A stretch of 5,336 nt of DNA. It comes from Kiritimatiellales bacterium (GTDB lineage Bacteria > Verrucomicrobiota > Kiritimatiellia > Kiritimatiellales > Pontiellaceae). Where the stretch lies: assembly GCA_030621805.1 (NCBI GenBank), contig JAUXGY010000152.1, positions 1-5,336 of the forward strand, written 5' to 3'. Positions within the stretch are counted from its first letter, which is position 1. Every line of letters starts with the position of its first letter. A model generated the notes under the pieces. That model saw only the letters and a program-made list of their open reading frames with translations, did not search any database and was not told where the DNA came from. The position numbers and the translations under genes were made by a program. Below are positions 3,358 through 5,336 of this stretch, piece after piece.

Positions 3358-5336
3358 TCATGCCGTACATGGAATTGAAGATGACGACGAGGTTGGAGAA
3401 GACCATCCCTACGGCGCAGTATTTGGGAGAGAGCCACCCCATTCCAGCGAGGAACATGCCGATGAGATTGTACAGGAACGCCCAGCCATAGTTCTGCCGA
3501 ATCTTGCGGCGCACCTTGCGCTGCATAAAGGGCAGGTCGCTCAGTTTCCCGATATCAGGAACCATGAAAACGCCATCGGCGCTCATCTTGGCGGGGATCT
3601 GCCCAGAGAAGACGGCAAGGCCGAGGTCGGCGGCGGCTAGGGCTTGGGCATCGTTAATGCCATCACCCACCATCATGACGGTCTTACCCTGCTGTTGAAG
3701 TACGGCGATTTCGGCCTGTTTGTCGCCACTGCCCATTTCAGCGTGGAAGTGTTCGATTCCCAGTTCACCGGAAACTTGCTTCACAACGGCTTCCCGATCC
3801 CCGGAAAAGATAAAGGGTTCAACACCGCCCCGTTTAAGATCGGCCACGAGTTGCTTTGATTCTGTACGGAGGGTGTCGCGCAATCCTACGATAAAATAAC
3901 ATTCTTCGGGGGTGCCAAACATAACGATGGTGGAATTTTGCAAGCGGAGAGGAATCTCGACATCGGGATAAAGGCCCGCACTTCCCGCCATGTAGTGCAA
4001 CCCATCAACCTTTCCGGAAATGACGGTGCGGGCAATGGTGCGATCCGTCACGGTGCTCGGTGTGCCGATCTGGGCAAGTGCACGAGCGATGGGATGCTCG
4101 ATGCCGTTTTCGAGTGACGCAAGATGATTGAGAAGTTCCGGCTGTTCATCCACCCGCCAACTGATTTCGTGCACCTCGGGTGTGCCGCGCGTGAGGGTTC
4201 CTGTCTTATCGAATACCGCAACCGTTGGCTTAAGCGCCAGCACCGCCCCGTTGAAGATTTGAATCCCCAAACCGCGAACTTTTTCAATGGCGGCGGTGAG
4301 CACCATGGGCTCGGCGATCCCGAACGCACAGGGGCATGCCACAATCAGGACGCTAAGCATCCGGATGATGGCTTCGCTCCGGTCGCCCCAGACCAGATTC
4401 ACAACGAGCACCAATCCGGAAACTACGACCACGACAGGCACAAACACCTGACTGATCCGGTCGCCGAGCGAAAGCTGTTCCTTGCGGGTATTAAAGGCCT
4501 CGACGGTACTATCGACCATCTTCTGGATCAGGTTGCTGGTTCCGGAAGCGGGGACCGACAATTGGGCATCATCGGAGAGCAACTTAGCCCCGGCGCCGAC
4601 ATAGTGACCCTGCTCCAGTGCTACGCCGCGCGACTCGCCAGTGATGAGGCTAAAGTCGAACTCCGCCGCCGCCATCAGAATGCCGTCAGTTGGAACAATC
4701 TCACCGCGCAACACTTGAAACTCCCGGCCCGGCTGGAGTTCTTCGGTGGCCGCATAATCGTCAGCAGAAACCCGCGCTTTCTTGGGCAGTTGCCATGCGA
4801 GCGAGCTGACGCGACGGCTGAGTTTTTTGTAGAAACTACCGGAGATCAGGTTACCCGTTTCAATGAGCATGAGAAGGAGGGCAACCACATCGAAATAAAG
4901 GTGAGCAAAGTCGCCAATGAGCATGGAATAGACGGAATAAATCCATGCAGCGGCGGCCGAAAGAAAGACGAGGCTCTCCATGCGGAACTGCCGCATTAGA
5001 ATCTGACGAATCCCGGCAAGCATTGCATTCCGTGCGGCGTAAAGCGGAACCAACGTGCCAAACACCGCCAACAGAACGGAACAAACCACCTGCATCGCTA
5101 CGGGAACCTGCCAGCTTTCGGCGGAGTAGACCACGAACGAGAGCATCATGTTGTTAAGTGCGAAGAACCAGCCCGCGCCAAAACGGAAATAGTCGTAGCC
5201 TGCGCGTTGCGCATCATCGCCTTCGTAGAACTGATAGCCGAGCGTCTTAATGTTCTGCGCAATATCATCCTTGCCAATCTTCATGGGGTCGTAGGAAAGC
5301 GTGCAGGTTTCGGCGATAAAATTGAGGTTAACGTTT
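3338..5336 (-). CDS. Heavy-metal (Cu+ type) P1B ATPase, CcoI/FixI/CopA-like, 5' end beyond the window
   Basis: Inner-membrane pump that couples ATP hydrolysis to export of a soft metal ion, probably Cu+. The frame stays open to the right edge, so the N-terminus is missing. The 17 codons before the ATG at 5284 (ending CTLSYDP) plus the following KIGKDDIAQNIKTLGY look like the second half of an HMA metal-binding domain. Numbered from that ATG: four membrane helices (about 33-53, 62-84, 103-122, 127-147), actuator TGES (215-218), helices about 278-299 and 306-325, the latter with Cys317-Pro-Cys319, phosphorylated Asp359 in DKTGT, nucleotide-domain Glu396-His397-Pro398, GDGIND (540-545), and two final helices (about 598-617 and 622-640). 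Phe-Ala-Leu-Asn-Asn-Met-Met near 40-47 recalls CcoI/FixI, which feed copper to cbb3 oxidase. Oddities: the nucleotide-domain GxG is not clear (SGKVDG at 423-428), the usual GINDAP is GINDAQ, and the last-helix MxxSS is MVFSN. The exact subtype is unsure. Confidence 0.93.
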   Translation of the reverse strand, partial: NVNLNFIAETCTLSYDPMKIGKDDIAQNIKTLGYQFYEGDDAQRAGYDYFRFGAGWFFALNNMMLSFVVYSAESWQVPVAMQVVCSVLLAVFGTLVPLYAARNAMLAGIRQILMRQFRMESLVFLSAAAAWIYSVYSMLIGDFAHLYFDVVALLLMLIETGNLISGSFYKKLSRRVSSLAWQLPKKARVSADDYAATEELQPGREFQVLRGEIVPTDGILMAAAEFDFSLITGESRGVALEQGHYVGAGAKLLSDDAQLSVPASGTSNLIQKMVDSTVEAFNTRKEQLSLGDRISQVFVPVVVVVSGLVLVVNLVWGDRSEAIIRMLSVLIVACPCAFGIAEPMVLTAAIEKVRGLGIQIFNGAVLALKPTVAVFDKTGTLTRGTPEVHEISWRVDEQPELLNHLASLENGIEHPIARALAQIGTPSTVTDRTIARTVISGKVDGLHYMAGSAGLYPDVEIPLRLQNSTIVMFGTPEECYFIVGLRDTLRTESKQLVADLKRGGVEPFIFSGDREAVVKQVSGELGIEHFHAEMGSGDKQAEIAVLQQQGKTVMMVGDGINDAQALAAADLGLAVFSGQIPAKMSADGVFMVPDIGKLSDLPFMQRKVRRKIRQNYGWAFLYNLIGMFLAGMGWLSPKYCAVGMVFSNLVVIFNSMYGMSLPVKK

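Noticed and set aside
4124..4999. Plus-strand open frame of 291 codons
   Set aside because: It lies entirely antisense to the ATPase gene, whose motifs are unmistakable. The predicted peptide is rich in His, Arg and Gly with no fold-like pattern, a typical shadow of a GC-rich codon bias.
1..5336. CRISPR array, tRNA or rRNA gene, transposase, toxin-antitoxin pair or phage gene
   Set aside because: I looked for regularly spaced repeats, cloverleaf-like ends, DDE-type or recombinase motifs and small paired ORFs on both strands, and saw none.

Overview
The window holds two complete genes, one large gene cut by the right edge, and a left intergenic stretch rich in hairpins and short repeats. The organism cannot be fixed from the sequence. 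The codon usage, the divergent pairing of an AraC-type regulator with a sugar isomerase, and the style of the proteins fit a free-living environmental Gram-negative bacterium. From memory of similar loci I lean towards the PVC group (Kiritimatiellota or Verrucomicrobiota, whose marine members often degrade fucose-rich polysaccharides). That is a guess from resemblance, not a demonstrated placement.

Layout. Positions 1-57 may be the last codons of a rightward gene, followed by a hairpin at 76-94 that looks like its terminator. Positions 58-476 appear to be non-coding. They contain an imperfect CGCAGAGG repeat (131-161), a purine-rich tract ending in three GATA units (196-242), a 32-base stem-loop (300-331) and a 52-base nested fold-back (351-402). 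Positions 477-2276 on the minus strand encode L-fucose isomerase (fucI), with all three metal ligands recognisable. Positions 2381-3307 on the plus strand encode a divergent AraC-family regulator with an N-terminal cupin-like sensor and a C-terminal double helix-turn-helix. The 104 bases between the two start codons must hold both promoters. Positions 3338-5336 on the minus strand encode a heavy-metal (Cu+ type) P1B ATPase resembling CcoI/FixI/CopA. It converges on the regulator with only 30 bases between the stop codons and runs off the right edge.

How the parts work together. The regulator and fucI most likely form a self-contained sugar-response unit: the cupin domain senses L-fucose or a related sugar, and the protein controls the isomerase that converts L-fucose to L-fuculose. 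The kinase and aldolase for the next steps are not in the window. The ATPase has no evident link to fucose use and probably belongs to a separate operon on the right, possibly one for cytochrome cbb3 oxidase assembly or copper export.

I see no convincing new defence, mobile or RNA system. The points most worth a second look are the folded repeats at 300-402, the overlapping divergent promoter region, the motif departures in the ATPase, and two start-codon corrections.
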